DNA of 64,000 nucleotides from Xenorhabdus cabanillasii (GTDB lineage Bacteria > Pseudomonadota > Gammaproteobacteria > Enterobacterales > Enterobacteriaceae), in contig NZ_QTUB01000001.1 in NCBI RefSeq assembly GCF_003386665.1, positions 3,472,001 through 3,536,000 on the forward strand, given 5' to 3'. Both the position numbers and the translations under genes were made by a program. Shown here one piece after another: positions 28,992 through 37,980 of this stretch (position 1 is the first letter of the stretch; every line of letters begins with the position of its first letter). The notes below the pieces were generated by a model. That model was given only the letters and a program-made list of their open reading frames with translations. It ran no database searches and was not told where the DNA came from.

Positions 28992-30639
28992 GACTTGTCC
29001 CCCCGCCTTGGCCGAAAAACAACTCCCGCAGATTTTGGGCGATCACTTTTCTGTCAAGTTTTCCGGAGCTGGATCTCGGCAACTGCTGTGCCTGCCAATA
29101 ACGCATGGGCAGCATGTAGGCAGGCATGTGTGCGGAAAGAAATTGCCGGATATCCTGCTGCTGAAGCTCTTCTTGCCCTGCTACGATGGCAGCCACCAGC
29201 CATTGCTGTTGTTCGCTGTCTTCAACAACACAGACCACCGCTTCCGTAATGTCCGGGTAATTGAGCAGGTGATGTTCTATTTCACCCAATTCAATCCGCA
29301 ACCCACGCAGCTTGACTTGTGTATCCTTTCGTCCCTGACAGAAAAAACCTTTTCCTTCCTCATACCATCCGAGATCACCCGTCAGATAAATTCGTTCCTG
29401 AAGTTCGGGATGGAAAACAAATGCCTTATCGGTCAAATCCGGTCGGTTGTAATACCCCTCAGCCAGACATATTCCGCCGATAGCGATTTCACCTGTTTCT
29501 GACGCCGTTTTTAATGTCAGATCCTCCGGGTCAATGATGTATATCCGGCATCCGGTGAGTGGCTGGCCGATAGGAATGTGTGTTAACGGTGTTTCCATAC
29601 CAGTTTCAAACAGATCGTCATAAAACATGCAGTCATAAAAACTGACATCGATGGCCGCTTCCGTCGGGCCATACAAATTGGTCAGCAAGCAATGCGAAGT
29701 AAACATGTCCTGAAATTGCGTCACCAGACTGGCAAGCAACGATTCCCCGCTGACATAGACTTTGCGCAACGCCGGCAAGGGTGATGGAGATCCTTCATGA
29801 TTGCTCTGGGGTACTTGTTCCAGCAATTGCTCCTGTAGTTCTTGAAGTACTGGCTTCAACAAACTGGGAACAAAATGAACAACCGTAATATTTTCGTCTG
29901 CCAGCGCTGCCACAATGCCTCTGGGGAAAGACTCCAGCCCCGGTTGCAGCAGATAGTTGCTAGCGCCATTTAACGCGGGCAAAAAAATCTCCCACAAAGA
30001 GACATCAAAAGTCAGTGCCGTCCTTTGCAGGATAATATCCGCATCTGTCATTTCGCTGTGTGCCTGATGCCATTCAAGCCGATTGATAAATGCCCCATGA
30101 TTAACCAGAACACCTTTGGGTGTGCCGGTTGTGCCGGACGTGAAAATCAAATACGCGGGATCTGTCGCCCGCAATTGAAGTGCACTTGGCCCGAACGTGT
30201 CTTGCGGGGCTTGCTCCGAAAGTGGCGAGGTAATTATTTCTTCCAACTGCTCACAGCTAATCAGTGCCAGTTCAACACCTGTCTGAGTCAACAAATTTTC
30301 CTGTCCCGCATGACAAAAAGCGATGCAGCACTGAGCCGTCACAAGCATGGATGCCAGACGGGCGGTGGGCGTCTTCATGTCTACAGGAAAATAAACCCCT
30401 CCGGCCAGTAACCCGGCATAAGCGGCCACCAAAAACTCAGGGCTGCGTTCAAGCCCGATGGCAATGCTATCCCCTTTACGTACACCGCATTCATTAATCA
30501 GGTAATGAGCCAGCCGTTGTGAACGTTGATATAACGCTTCCCAAGATAGAGTATTTCCTTTTCCCCAGCGTACCGCTGGAGCCGGGTTATCTCTCGCCGT
30601 ACTTTTGAAATAATCAGTAATCAATCGTCCTGTTTTCAT
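28984..30639 (-). CDS. Free-standing serine adenylation protein
   Basis: A 551-residue A domain without carrier: FTSGTTGTPKG near residue 171, YGPTEAA, YLTGDLG, QVKLRGLRIE and SSGKLDRK at the end. Its specificity line is D-V-W-H-Y-S-L-I-D, which differs from the standard serine code DVWHLSLID at one position. Stand-alone Ser-A proteins such as ZmaJ load a separate carrier, and the upstream genes here are exactly a small ACP and an acyl-CoA dehydrogenase, so it most likely charges the ACP at 32030-32281. A GAGGA ribosome site precedes the ATG. The 250 bases in front of it hold a palindromic repeat and a large hairpin, so it may be regulated apart from the two genes upstream. Confidence 0.9.
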   Translation of the reverse strand: MKTGRLITDYFKSTARDNPAPAVRWGKGNTLSWEALYQRSQRLAHYLINECGVRKGDSIAIGLERSPEFLVAAYAGLLAGGVYFPVDMKTPTARLASMLVTAQCCIAFCHAGQENLLTQTGVELALISCEQLEEIITSPLSEQAPQDTFGPSALQLRATDPAYLIFTSGTTGTPKGVLVNHGAFINRLEWHQAHSEMTDADIILQRTALTFDVSLWEIFLPALNGASNYLLQPGLESFPRGIVAALADENITVVHFVPSLLKPVLQELQEQLLEQVPQSNHEGSPSPLPALRKVYVSGESLLASLVTQFQDMFTSHCLLTNLYGPTEAAIDVSFYDCMFYDDLFETGMETPLTHIPIGQPLTGCRIYIIDPEDLTLKTASETGEIAIGGICLAEGYYNRPDLTDKAFVFHPELQERIYLTGDLGWYEEGKGFFCQGRKDTQVKLRGLRIELGEIEHHLLNYPDITEAVVCVVEDSEQQQWLVAAIVAGQEELQQQDIRQFLSAHMPAYMLPMRYWQAQQLPRSSSGKLDRKVIAQNLRELFFGQGGGTSHE

Positions 30640-30671
30640 GACGCTCTTGTCCTCTGATTGCTGGCTTTTTT

Positions 30672-30730
30672 ATACCCACCGTCTTTCAAATTGCAGCTTG
30701 GTCGGCAGCATCTTGAAATTCATTGGGTAT
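30672..30730. repeat. Short palindromic intergenic repeat (ATACCCA...TGGGTAT)
   Basis: A 59-base imperfect palindrome. Ends are ATACCCA (30672-30678) and TGGGTAT (30724-30730), with inner TTTCAA/TTGAAA and TTGCAGC. From memory this layout is a dispersed repeat of Xenorhabdus, Photorhabdus and Serratia genomes. It lies between the dehydrogenase and Ser-A genes and would fold in the mRNA. Confidence 0.6.
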
Positions 30731-30772
30731 CGTTTTTATAGTCTCAGATGTGTTTGCGACCCTATGTCATCG

Positions 30773-30809
30773 CTGTTCGGCAGACAATAGGAATCCGTCC
30801 GCCGAACAG
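30773..30809. other. Intergenic stem-loop
   Basis: Perfect nine-base inverted repeat CTGTTCGGC (30773-30781) and GCCGAACAG (30801-30809) with a 19-base loop. No T run follows on the minus strand, so it is not a classic terminator; it may stabilise or attenuate the operon mRNA between 30889 and 30639. Confidence 0.5.
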
Positions 30810-30888
30810 GATGTTTGGCTTTTCGGGTCATATTTATGGGAATTAATGTATGGATGAAGCGATACGGTTTAATTTATCTTTTAAAGAC

Positions 30889-32037
30889 TTATTGGGTATA
30901 ACTGTATCGATTACAGACTTCTTTGCCGATCAGCATTTTTTGCAGTTCATTACTTCCTTCAACAACTTGCAAGATTTTTGCGTCCCGATAAAGTCGGCTG
31001 ATGCCATTTTTCTCCTCACATCCGTGACCACCGTGAATCTGAACTGCTTTCGCGGCAGCAATACCGGCTTCATGTGATGCGAATAACTTGGCCTGAAGGA
31101 TTTGCACAAGGGCATCTTCATCCTTGGCTTCTTTGGTTTTTGTTGCTGATAAGCAAATGAGTTGTGAGGCGAGCAGGCTACTGGACATTTCAGCTAAATA
31201 GCCGCGGATAATGCCCTGATCTGCAAGCAATGTTCCAAATGTGGCGCGTGAATTGGCCCGATGGGCTGATGCGGCTAAGGCGGCTTGCTGTATTCCCAGC
31301 GCAGCCCAAGCCACGCTGATACGACCATAATCCAATGCGCTGTTAGAAATGAGGTTTTGTCCAAATCCGGGTTTCCCGACAATATTTATCTTGGGGATTC
31401 GGCAATCGTTGAAATCCAATACGGCCAGATAGGCACTCTTGAATCCCAACATATTTTTCTTGGCCGTGATTGTTAATCCCGGCGTGTCCTTGGGAACCAA
31501 TACTGCGGTATCCAACCCTTGGTATTTACCGAAGACCAGAAACAGATCCGCTATCTGAGCGAATGTAATCCAGCTTTTTTGCCCATTTACACTCAGCCCA
31601 TCACCAGAATCTGTAAATTGTGTCGATAAATTTTTAGAATCCCCTCCCGCAGACACTTCCGTTTGTGCGAACGCCCCGATAATTTCCCCCTTCACCAAGG
31701 ATGCCAAAAAACGCTGTTTTTGATCTTGAGTTCCCCACTCCTCAATGGTTTTAAGCATCATTGAATGTACATTCAGCAACCCTGTCAGTGATCCGCTGCC
31801 TGCACCTATCGCCATATTCAATAGCCCGAATGTGGTGGCGTCAAAGCCCAAGCCACCGTTTTCAGGTTTTGCCAATCCACCCAGCCAGCCATTCTGCGCC
31901 AGTTTCTGTACAACATGGGCTGGAATTGCTTCGGCTAAGTCCCATTCATCGGCATAAGGTGCAACCTCGGTGGCTGAAAATCGCTCAAACTCTTGTAACC
32001 ATTCCTGCTGTTTTACAGATAAAAAACGATTAAACAT
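30889..32037 (-). CDS. Acyl-CoA dehydrogenase-family oxidase acting on carrier-bound substrate
   Basis: A 382-residue flavoprotein of the acyl-CoA dehydrogenase family. Features seen: FAQTEVSAGGD and QKSWITFA around the FAD/substrate site, and the C-terminal IHGGHGCEEKNGISRLYRDAKI block typical of the family. Homologues in antibiotic operons (ZmaE, ZmaI, FkbI, XcnD) oxidise ACP-bound three-carbon units to hydroxy-, methoxy- or aminomalonyl-ACP. Neighbouring ACP and Ser-A genes point to a Ser-derived unit. I use the ATG at 32037: GGAAGGTGG stands nine bases upstream and it overlaps the ACP gene by eight bases; the longer upstream frame runs inside the ACP gene. A partner 3-hydroxyacyl dehydrogenase (ZmaG type) is not in the window. 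Confidence 0.88.
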   Translation of the reverse strand: MFNRFLSVKQQEWLQEFERFSATEVAPYADEWDLAEAIPAHVVQKLAQNGWLGGLAKPENGGLGFDATTFGLLNMAIGAGSGSLTGLLNVHSMMLKTIEEWGTQDQKQRFLASLVKGEIIGAFAQTEVSAGGDSKNLSTQFTDSGDGLSVNGQKSWITFAQIADLFLVFGKYQGLDTAVLVPKDTPGLTITAKKNMLGFKSAYLAVLDFNDCRIPKINIVGKPGFGQNLISNSALDYGRISVAWAALGIQQAALAASAHRANSRATFGTLLADQGIIRGYLAEMSSSLLASQLICLSATKTKEAKDEDALVQILQAKLFASHEAGIAAAKAVQIHGGHGCEEKNGISRLYRDAKILQVVEGSNELQKMLIGKEVCNRYSYTQ

Positions 32038-32281
32038 TTGCTGCCACCTTCCTATCCAAAAAATCACAGACTGCTTGGATACTAGAAAAATTAGCATTAT
32101 CAAGGTCATCAAGCTCAACCTTAATTTTGAAGTTTTTTTCCAGGAAGGAAATTAATTGAATGGCAGCCAACGAATTAACCAAACCGGTTTCAAAGATATT
32201 GACTGTATCGCCTAAATCCTGCTTACCCGAAAGTTTGCACAAATATTCAGAGACTAACTTTTTATGTTCAGATACGTTCAT
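32030..32281 (-). CDS. Discrete acyl carrier protein
   Basis: An 83-residue carrier protein with the phosphopantetheine Ser in GLVNSLAAIQL and a C-terminal DLDNANFSSIQAVCDFL stretch. Both are like the ACPs of malonyl-variant pathways (FkbJ, ZmaD, ZmaH). It is the first gene of the 32-kb operon and overlaps the dehydrogenase gene by eight bases, so equal expression is likely. It is presumably charged with serine by 28984-30639 and unloaded by the AT at 22915-24153. Confidence 0.88.
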   Translation of the reverse strand: MNVSEHKKLVSEYLCKLSGKQDLGDTVNIFETGLVNSLAAIQLISFLEKNFKIKVELDDLDNANFSSIQAVCDFLDRKVAANV

Positions 32282-32734
32282 TACGACTTTCCCTTTACCA
32301 GCTTAATTTCATGATGAGACTTTTGTTTGCAGTATTCTTCCGGATGATTTATAGCCTTCCCTAATGTATCTTTCGTCTTCTTGCGTTACATTTTTGTTAA
32401 CTTAATATTCATTGGACATAGCTACCGCATGACGGATTAATCCACCAAAAAATTGCAATAAGTATCTATTTTCTCCAGAAACCAAATATATGTTAACAAT
32501 ACATTAAATGCACTTACATAACAAAACATAACGAGCAACATAATAACCTCAAAAAATAATAATAATTAACATTATATTATCATTGTCAGGCGAGCGGGTC
32601 TAAATTATACTGATGCAAAACCCCAGGGTAAGAGCGTGAAGATTTTGTTAAAACCGGGGTTTGAATAAAGCGTATATACCAATCTCCCTTGAAGATGCCT
32701 GATTTCTTATCCAAACCCGATCATGCATGCAACC
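32282..32734. promoter_or_regulatory. AT-rich upstream region of the NRPS-PKS operon
   Basis: No gene of the operon is seen here, so its promoter should lie on the minus strand close to 32300-32500, but I cannot pick a convincing -10/-35 pair. An inverted repeat AAACCCC (32618-32624) and GGGGTTT (32656-32662) stands beside the transposase scar and may belong to the mobile-element relic rather than to the operon. Confidence 0.4.
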
Positions 32735-32866
32735 ATGAAAATTCATCTGACACCAGAACAAAAACATGCCCTCGAATTGATGCATGATACAACGCGCGAC
32801 AGTCGAGTGTGTGATCGCATCAAGGCGGTGCTTTTGGCCTCCGAAGGCTGGACTGCTCAGATATAA
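32735..32866 (+). pseudogene. IS630-family transposase, N-terminal stub
   Basis: A 43-residue frame MKIHLTPEQK... with DTTRDSRVCDRIKAVLLAS and EGWTAQ, the N-terminal helix-turn-helix start of IS630-type transposases known from Xenorhabdus. It stops at ATA-TAA where the normal protein would go on for about 300 residues; catalytic DDE part is missing. The break joins directly to an unrelated fragment on the other strand. An in-frame ATG at 32723 is an alternative start. Confidence 0.75.
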
Positions 32867-33023
32867 CCACAGCCACGGGTTTTCCATTTTTATTTATCTG
32901 GACAGGTGCGCGCTGTGCTTTAAGCAGCACATCGTCCACAATACCAAGCCTGTATGGATCAGGGGTTGCTTCAGAAAACGAAAAAATCGTACCATAAGAG
33001 CTTCCCCGGATAGTCAACACCAA
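32856..33023 (-). pseudogene. Fragment with Phd/YefM-like antitoxin segment
   Basis: The minus strand encodes VDDVLLKAQRAPVQINKNG followed by KPVAVVIS, which looks like the conserved part of Phd/YefM antitoxins (repressor of a toxin-antitoxin pair). The residues before it (LVLTIRGSSYGTIFSFSEAT...) do not fit that family and I do not recognise them. The frame is cut on its 3' side by the transposase stub. No toxin partner is seen. It lies downstream of the fimbrial operon on the same strand. Confidence 0.4.
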
Positions 33024-33103
33024 TTTATTTTTTCCTGCTGCTTTATCACTGAAGTCAAGGGATAAAACTGCGGAACTATAAACGGTTATGATGAATTTCT
33101 CGA

Positions 33104-34060
33104 TTACTTATAATCGACAGTAAAAGTGGCCGTGGCATTAACACTACCGGCAGTGACGGTATTACTGGTTTGATAATACTTTGCCGTATATGACAATATT
33201 TTCGAAGAATTTATCGTGCCAAGATCCTGCTGTTCACCAAATTTCACAGGATTGCTTTTGTCATCTAAAATCTGAATGCCGATTCCTGTTGCTGATGAGG
33301 TTGCATCAGCATTTATCACGCCATTTGTGCCAGTCTTTCCCGGCTCCCAGGTAATATTCGCGTTCGGAGAACCTTTGCATTGCACATTAATCTCGAAAGA
33401 ACGTCCTCCAGCGGTATCACCTATGTTCTTAAAGTGACTTTTTAATACGGCTCCCATCGGGACATTAACAACTGGAGTGGTTATTTCACAAGATCTTGTT
33501 GTGATGTTAAATTCAGGGATTATATAAGAATACAATTCCTCTCCGGTAAATTCTCCATTACTAGCTCGACGAGCCATCGTTATTATTATCTTTTTGACTA
33601 TTCCGGATTTAACATCATTACCGATCTGTAAATAAAATTTACTGCTAAAACCCTTGCCTCTGCCGATCCCTCTTGAGTTATTCACTGCCAGGTCATCAGC
33701 CTTCAAACCATCAGGTGTGAGGCTCAATTTAAATTTGACATTAGTAGGACTGGTAACATAAAACTTACTTGTGGAGGATTCACGCGTTGCTCCCTCGATA
33801 GATTTTACATATATCTGATGGCCACCTTTATAATCGCACTTTACATACACCCTATTGCCATCTATGGTTTTTTTATATGGTGTTTTATTAGAATCAACAG
33901 AAATATCACCAAATGTGACTATCTGAGTCTTATTATTGGCCGTACATACTGCTGCTGTAATCCGTGTTGAATAACCTCCCGCGGCAATAACAATTAGTAA
34001 TCCCAATAAAAAGTTATTAGCTTTAATCTGCAAGCGATTATTATATTCAAAATTAAACAT
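33104..34060 (-). CDS. Fimbrial tip protein/adhesin, two-domain
   Basis: A 318-residue exported protein with a hydrophobic signal near residues 17-30 (LLGLLIVIAAGG). The N-terminal 180 residues have paired Cys (AAVCTANN, VKCDYKGG) and no recognised family; the C-terminal 130 residues, from RSCEITTPVVNVPMG to TATFTVDYK, look like a pilin domain with the donor-strand Cys pair and the penultimate Tyr used by chaperones. A lectin-like domain plus pilin domain is the usual design of tip adhesins. It is the last gene of the fimbrial operon, twelve bases after the usher. Confidence 0.8.
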   Translation of the reverse strand: MFNFEYNNRLQIKANNFLLGLLIVIAAGGYSTRITAAVCTANNKTQIVTFGDISVDSNKTPYKKTIDGNRVYVKCDYKGGHQIYVKSIEGATRESSTSKFYVTSPTNVKFKLSLTPDGLKADDLAVNNSRGIGRGKGFSSKFYLQIGNDVKSGIVKKIIITMARRASNGEFTGEELYSYIIPEFNITTRSCEITTPVVNVPMGAVLKSHFKNIGDTAGGRSFEINVQCKGSPNANITWEPGKTGTNGVINADATSSATGIGIQILDDKSNPVKFGEQQDLGTINSSKILSYTAKYYQTSNTVTAGSVNATATFTVDYK

Positions 34061-34072
34061 TATAAATTCCTT

Positions 34073-36622
34073 TTAACTGCGGCAGTCAGCCGCCAGCTGT
34101 AATACGCCTGTCTTTTCGGGCAGCACTGATAAATCTATTTTTGCATGACATTGTTGACCTTTATTTTTTCCCCACTGTACTTTTATTTCTGCCTGCTCAG
34201 GGACAGCATTCAAATACAGCTCACCGTCATCACCAACAATCCCGCTACTGTCACTGTTTATTAACGCTGCGCTGGCACCAAAAGGTACGGGTTTGCCGTT
34301 GTAACATAATGTCACCAATATCCGGTGCCCCTGACGGACGCGAAAATCGGCAGCAACCACGGCACCGCGAGTCGGTACAATGTGTTGCACTGAGTTGTCA
34401 AGGTCAACGCCATCAGCCAGCATTTCAGTATCCAGGGCAACCCGGTTGTAAGCATATGGTTCAACCGACGGGATTACGGCATAGCCACGTGAATCCGTTT
34501 TAATTCCACTGTGATTTAAAACTTTTGTTTCTGCTGCACCAGCCGCTTTAACCAGTGCCACGGTCTCACCTAATGATTGGGAAAACGTAATGCCGTCTTG
34601 ATGGGCAACAAGACCGCCAGACAACCCGTAGTTAAGCGATCGGCTATTATCGCCATAGCTGTAGCCCAGATTCACACGGCCAGAAGAATAGCTATATTCC
34701 AGCGAAGCACCGCCGCTCGTCCCTTCCATATTATTGCCATGTTCCCCGTGGATATGATATGACAAAGCATGATCATCCAATGCGCTGCCACTAATCGCCA
34801 GTTGCTGGCTTCCCTGACCGCGGCCGTTTCTGTTGATGCTGTAAGTTGCCCATCCATCAGGCAGCCACTTATCCAGTGGAATAGAGACATTAAACGATGC
34901 CTGTATATCCTTATTCTTAATGGATTCATGATTGGCACTGTAAGAAAGATTCAACCCATAACTGATCCCGGCAAGGTTAATGTTATAACCCGCAGATAAT
35001 GACTGGCTGGTGCCTTGTTTGCCCCAGTAATCCTGCTGATAGGCAGACACATAAAGACTGCCAAAATCCCCCATCCCCTGGTTCAGGGTTAGCTGCAACT
35101 GGCTACGCTTATTTTGTGCGCGGCTGGTTTCTTTTCTTACTGAATATTCATTCGCCTCTGCAAATGAATAGTATTCTGGTGTGGAATAGCGATAGCCAGC
35201 CAAAGTCAGGGATGTCCCTGTTGCCTCAATACTTTTTGTATATTGGATTCGATACGATTGCCCTCGTTTATGTTCATTCTTCGGCAATCTGGCATCAGCC
35301 AGTGTCATATCCAGAGAAATCGCCCCAAAATTACCTAAACCAACCCCCAGGCCAGCGTTAAACGCCCGGTAGTTTTCTGCTATCTGCATACCAGACAGCA
35401 AACTTAATCGGTTGGAGAACCCATAGATAAATGTCGCTTCGCTAAAATAAGGTTTATAAACGTTGGCATCGGAATAACGGTAACGCCCCAGGGTAATCTG
35501 ATATTTTAATTGCCCTTCTCGCTGCATCACTGGCACTGATGAACATGGTTGCACGAGTTTACGCTGTCGCCCGTCCTTTTCGGTGATCGTGACATCCAAA
35601 TCACCGGAACCGGAAGTTGAATAAAGATCCGTGATAATAAAAGGCCCCGGCGGAACATAGCTTTCGTAGATGACGTAATTATTTTGGCGAACTGTTACGC
35701 GCGCATTGGTTTGAGCAATACCACGGATAATTGGCGCAAAGCCACGTTGGCTGCCGGGCAACATTAAGCTATCGGATGTCATAGAAGCACCAATGAACGG
35801 CACGCTTTCAAATATATCTCCGTCAGTAAAGGTTTCGCCAAGAATTATTTGACTTTTTAGCCCATGGATGTCCCGTTGGATGTAGCTGTTAATGGATGAA
35901 AAACGATTCTCACCTTTATTTTTCCCAGAATCATAATCATAAACTGATTGATTTCTTACCCGCCACGGTCCGATATTTATTCCACTTTGTAAATTTAAAA
36001 AATAACTTTGGTTTTTTGTGTTTTTGTTATAACTCTCTGATCCACTAAAATTATAGTTCATTAAAAATGCTGACTCTCCCTGTTGCCATAAATGTGATGC
36101 CACCGTATCTCTGGCCTGATTATCCAATGCTGCTTGTGGAATACTGATATCCAGATGTTGCTCATAAAAATCAAATGAAGCCGATGCCTGCGGAATATAC
36201 TCGCTAATATCATCAATAATTTGTTCAGGAGAAATTTTCATCAGCGCCGGAAAAGCTGACATTTTCACGCCGAACTGTTTTAAATTATCGACCGTTAGCT
36301 GTGGCGATAGTTTGCCGTTTTCCAGTTTAATAAAATTAACCTGTTTTGTTTCTTTCTCTTTGCCGTTAAGAAATATGTTCACCAGATACTGACCCGGTAA
36401 TTGGCCACCGGGGGATGAAAATACGCTTAAATCAATCACCGGCTGAGTATCATTTAATTCCAGTGCTGATAATCGAAAATAATCCTGTGCCATGACGGGT
36501 AATGATAACAACACAGAAAAACATAAAATAAAGACCGAAAGAAAACATGTTGGCATAATTATTCCGCCACTTGTTTTATATTTAACAAATATGATTTTTA
36601 GTCCCCAATATTTATCTTTCAT
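34073..36622 (-). CDS. Outer-membrane fimbrial usher (FimD/PapC family)
   Basis: An 849-residue usher. It has a signal-like segment ending PVMAQDYF, the N-terminal chaperone-binding part (FLNGKEKETKQVNF, LTVDNLKQFGV), a long beta-barrel with a plug (RGIAQTNARVTVRQN, VPPGPFIITDLYSTSGSGDL) and C-terminal domains with a Cys pair (LCYNGKPV, GQQCHAK) as in PapC/FimD. It forms the secretion pore and assembly platform for the pilus. The ATG at 36622 lies eleven bases after the chaperone stop; the ATG at 36556 directly before PTCFLSVFILCF would give a more normal signal peptide and may be the true start. Confidence 0.92.
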   Translation of the reverse strand: MKDKYWGLKIIFVKYKTSGGIIMPTCFLSVFILCFSVLLSLPVMAQDYFRLSALELNDTQPVIDLSVFSSPGGQLPGQYLVNIFLNGKEKETKQVNFIKLENGKLSPQLTVDNLKQFGVKMSAFPALMKISPEQIIDDISEYIPQASASFDFYEQHLDISIPQAALDNQARDTVASHLWQQGESAFLMNYNFSGSESYNKNTKNQSYFLNLQSGINIGPWRVRNQSVYDYDSGKNKGENRFSSINSYIQRDIHGLKSQIILGETFTDGDIFESVPFIGASMTSDSLMLPGSQRGFAPIIRGIAQTNARVTVRQNNYVIYESYVPPGPFIITDLYSTSGSGDLDVTITEKDGRQRKLVQPCSSVPVMQREGQLKYQITLGRYRYSDANVYKPYFSEATFIYGFSNRLSLLSGMQIAENYRAFNAGLGVGLGNFGAISLDMTLADARLPKNEHKRGQSYRIQYTKSIEATGTSLTLAGYRYSTPEYYSFAEANEYSVRKETSRAQNKRSQLQLTLNQGMGDFGSLYVSAYQQDYWGKQGTSQSLSAGYNINLAGISYGLNLSYSANHESIKNKDIQASFNVSIPLDKWLPDGWATYSINRNGRGQGSQQLAISGSALDDHALSYHIHGEHGNNMEGTSGGASLEYSYSSGRVNLGYSYGDNSRSLNYGLSGGLVAHQDGITFSQSLGETVALVKAAGAAETKVLNHSGIKTDSRGYAVIPSVEPYAYNRVALDTEMLADGVDLDNSVQHIVPTRGAVVAADFRVRQGHRILVTLCYNGKPVPFGASAALINSDSSGIVGDDGELYLNAVPEQAEIKVQWGKNKGQQCHAKIDLSVLPEKTGVLQLAADCRS

Positions 36623-36633
36623 CTTCTTTTTAA

Positions 36634-37341
36634 TTAAGGCAGATTTTTAATTATCTCTTTGCTCACGCCACCATAACTGTTAATGCTATTCCAGCTAACT
36701 AAGCCTGGTGATTCAGATGGCAGGGCGAAATATGCTACCCCTTGTGGAGCGATCATGTCAGTACCCGTCAGGGTTTTCCCGGCCACTTTAATCTGTCCGA
36801 GGGTTACGTAATAATTACTGGGGTTTCTTACCTCAAGTTGGTTATCAATGCGACGAAATGTCAGCATTTTATAAGCTTCTTCAGAATCGCCCTCAATACC
36901 TTCAGGCCGATAAAACAATTTGATTCGGGTTTTCACCGTAATCAATAACGTATTCTGTTCGTTTTCTTGTACGGCAGGGATAGATTTCACATTAAGGTAA
37001 AAAACCGATTCCCTGTTCTCAGGTAAATTTCCGCCGGTACGGATAATACGAAGAATACTTTCTTTGCCAGCATCCAGACGAAACAGCGGCGGTGTCACAA
37101 TAAAAGGAGCTTTTTCTCCCTTTGAATCAGTACTGATAAAAGACTGAATTAAATAAGGCCGGCTTTCGTCAGAGTTTTTCACTGAAATTGAAGTTTCTTT
37201 TTTATTCCCTTTATAAATAACGCGGGTTCCACCAACGGTTACACCCGCCCAGGCTGGCAATATAAAAAACAATGAGAATATGAGCGTTATTTTTTTCGCT
37301 AGCATATACGATGTAAATATTTTTTTTATTTTATCTTTCAT
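36634..37341 (-). CDS. Periplasmic fimbrial chaperone (PapD/FimC family)
   Basis: A 235-residue exported chaperone. The signal segment ITLIFSLFFILPAWA is followed by GVTVGGTRVIYKGNKKET, the PapD G1/A1 strands, then RPYLIQSFI, ESILRIIRTG with the conserved subunit-anchoring Arg region, and KLFYRPEG, the family signature. It should bind pilus subunits in the periplasm and pass them to the usher 34073-36622. An internal Met (residue 13) right before the hydrophobic segment is a possible alternative start. Confidence 0.92.
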   Translation of the reverse strand: MKDKIKKIFTSYMLAKKITLIFSLFFILPAWAGVTVGGTRVIYKGNKKETSISVKNSDESRPYLIQSFISTDSKGEKAPFIVTPPLFRLDAGKESILRIIRTGGNLPENRESVFYLNVKSIPAVQENEQNTLLITVKTRIKLFYRPEGIEGDSEEAYKMLTFRRIDNQLEVRNPSNYYVTLGQIKVAGKTLTGTDMIAPQGVAYFALPSESPGLVSWNSINSYGGVSKEIIKNLP

Positions 37342-37375
37342 TATTACATGACTACTTATGATGTTAATAGCTCCC

Positions 37376-37405
37376 GGCCGCAGCCATAAAAATGCCTCTG
37401 CGGCC
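37376..37405. other. Intercistronic stem-loop in the fimbrial operon
   Basis: GGCCGCAG (37376-37383) pairs with CTGCGGCC (37398-37405) around a 14-base loop, between the major-subunit stop and the chaperone gene. No U run follows. Such hairpins after a pilin gene often protect the pilin mRNA or cut down readthrough, giving more subunit than usher. Confidence 0.55.
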
Positions 37406-37431
37406 AGGAAAGAAATACCTATAATTAATTT

Positions 37432-37980
37432 TTATTTGTAAGCTATATTAAAATTAAGCGTGGCATTGGCCTGTCCGGCTGTAGGGGTTTCTCCATTAGA
37501 TACATAAGCCACTTGTAAAGGTATTTCTGTATCAGCTTTGTCAATTTCAATATCTTTTAGTTGGTGAGAACCAGAAGTAAAATCTATCAGATTACTTTCG
37601 GAATAAACACCGATGCCAATCCCTTTTGCACCCGAAGATGATTCTATTGCTAATAGTTTGCTATTGTGGACATCACTCGTCCCTGATATTGTAACCTTCA
37701 TCATAATATGTGTTGTACTATCAACAGGGCACCCAGTTAATTTGATCTTAAAATCCTTTTTGCTCCCATCAACTTCCCTTCCCTTTTCTTTTATATCGCT
37801 TTTGATATATGTCCCCATGTGCACAATTTTGTCAGAATCACCATCAATAGTGCAGGCTGAATCTATAATGCGTCCCTTGAATTGAACTGTCCCAGTTGTT
37901 GTCGCAGGGGCAGCATAAGAAATACTGCTTATTGAAGCCAATATTGCGGCAATAAAAGATGAAACAAAAATATTTTTCAT
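37432..37980 (-). CDS. Major fimbrial subunit (FimA family)
   Basis: A 182-residue type 1 pilin. Signal peptide of about 23 residues ending SISYA, then APATTTGTVQFKGRIIDSAC with the first conserved Cys, the second Cys in KLTGCPVDS, and the pilin ending ATLNFNIAYK with penultimate Tyr. It is the first gene of the operon followed by chaperone, usher and tip protein, the usual order for a chaperone-usher pilus. The upstream 342 bases contain clustered palindromes that may control it. Confidence 0.9.
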   Translation of the reverse strand: MKNIFVSSFIAAILASISSISYAAPATTTGTVQFKGRIIDSACTIDGDSDKIVHMGTYIKSDIKEKGREVDGSKKDFKIKLTGCPVDSTTHIMMKVTISGTSDVHNSKLLAIESSSGAKGIGIGVYSESNLIDFTSGSHQLKDIEIDKADTEIPLQVAYVSNGETPTAGQANATLNFNIAYK

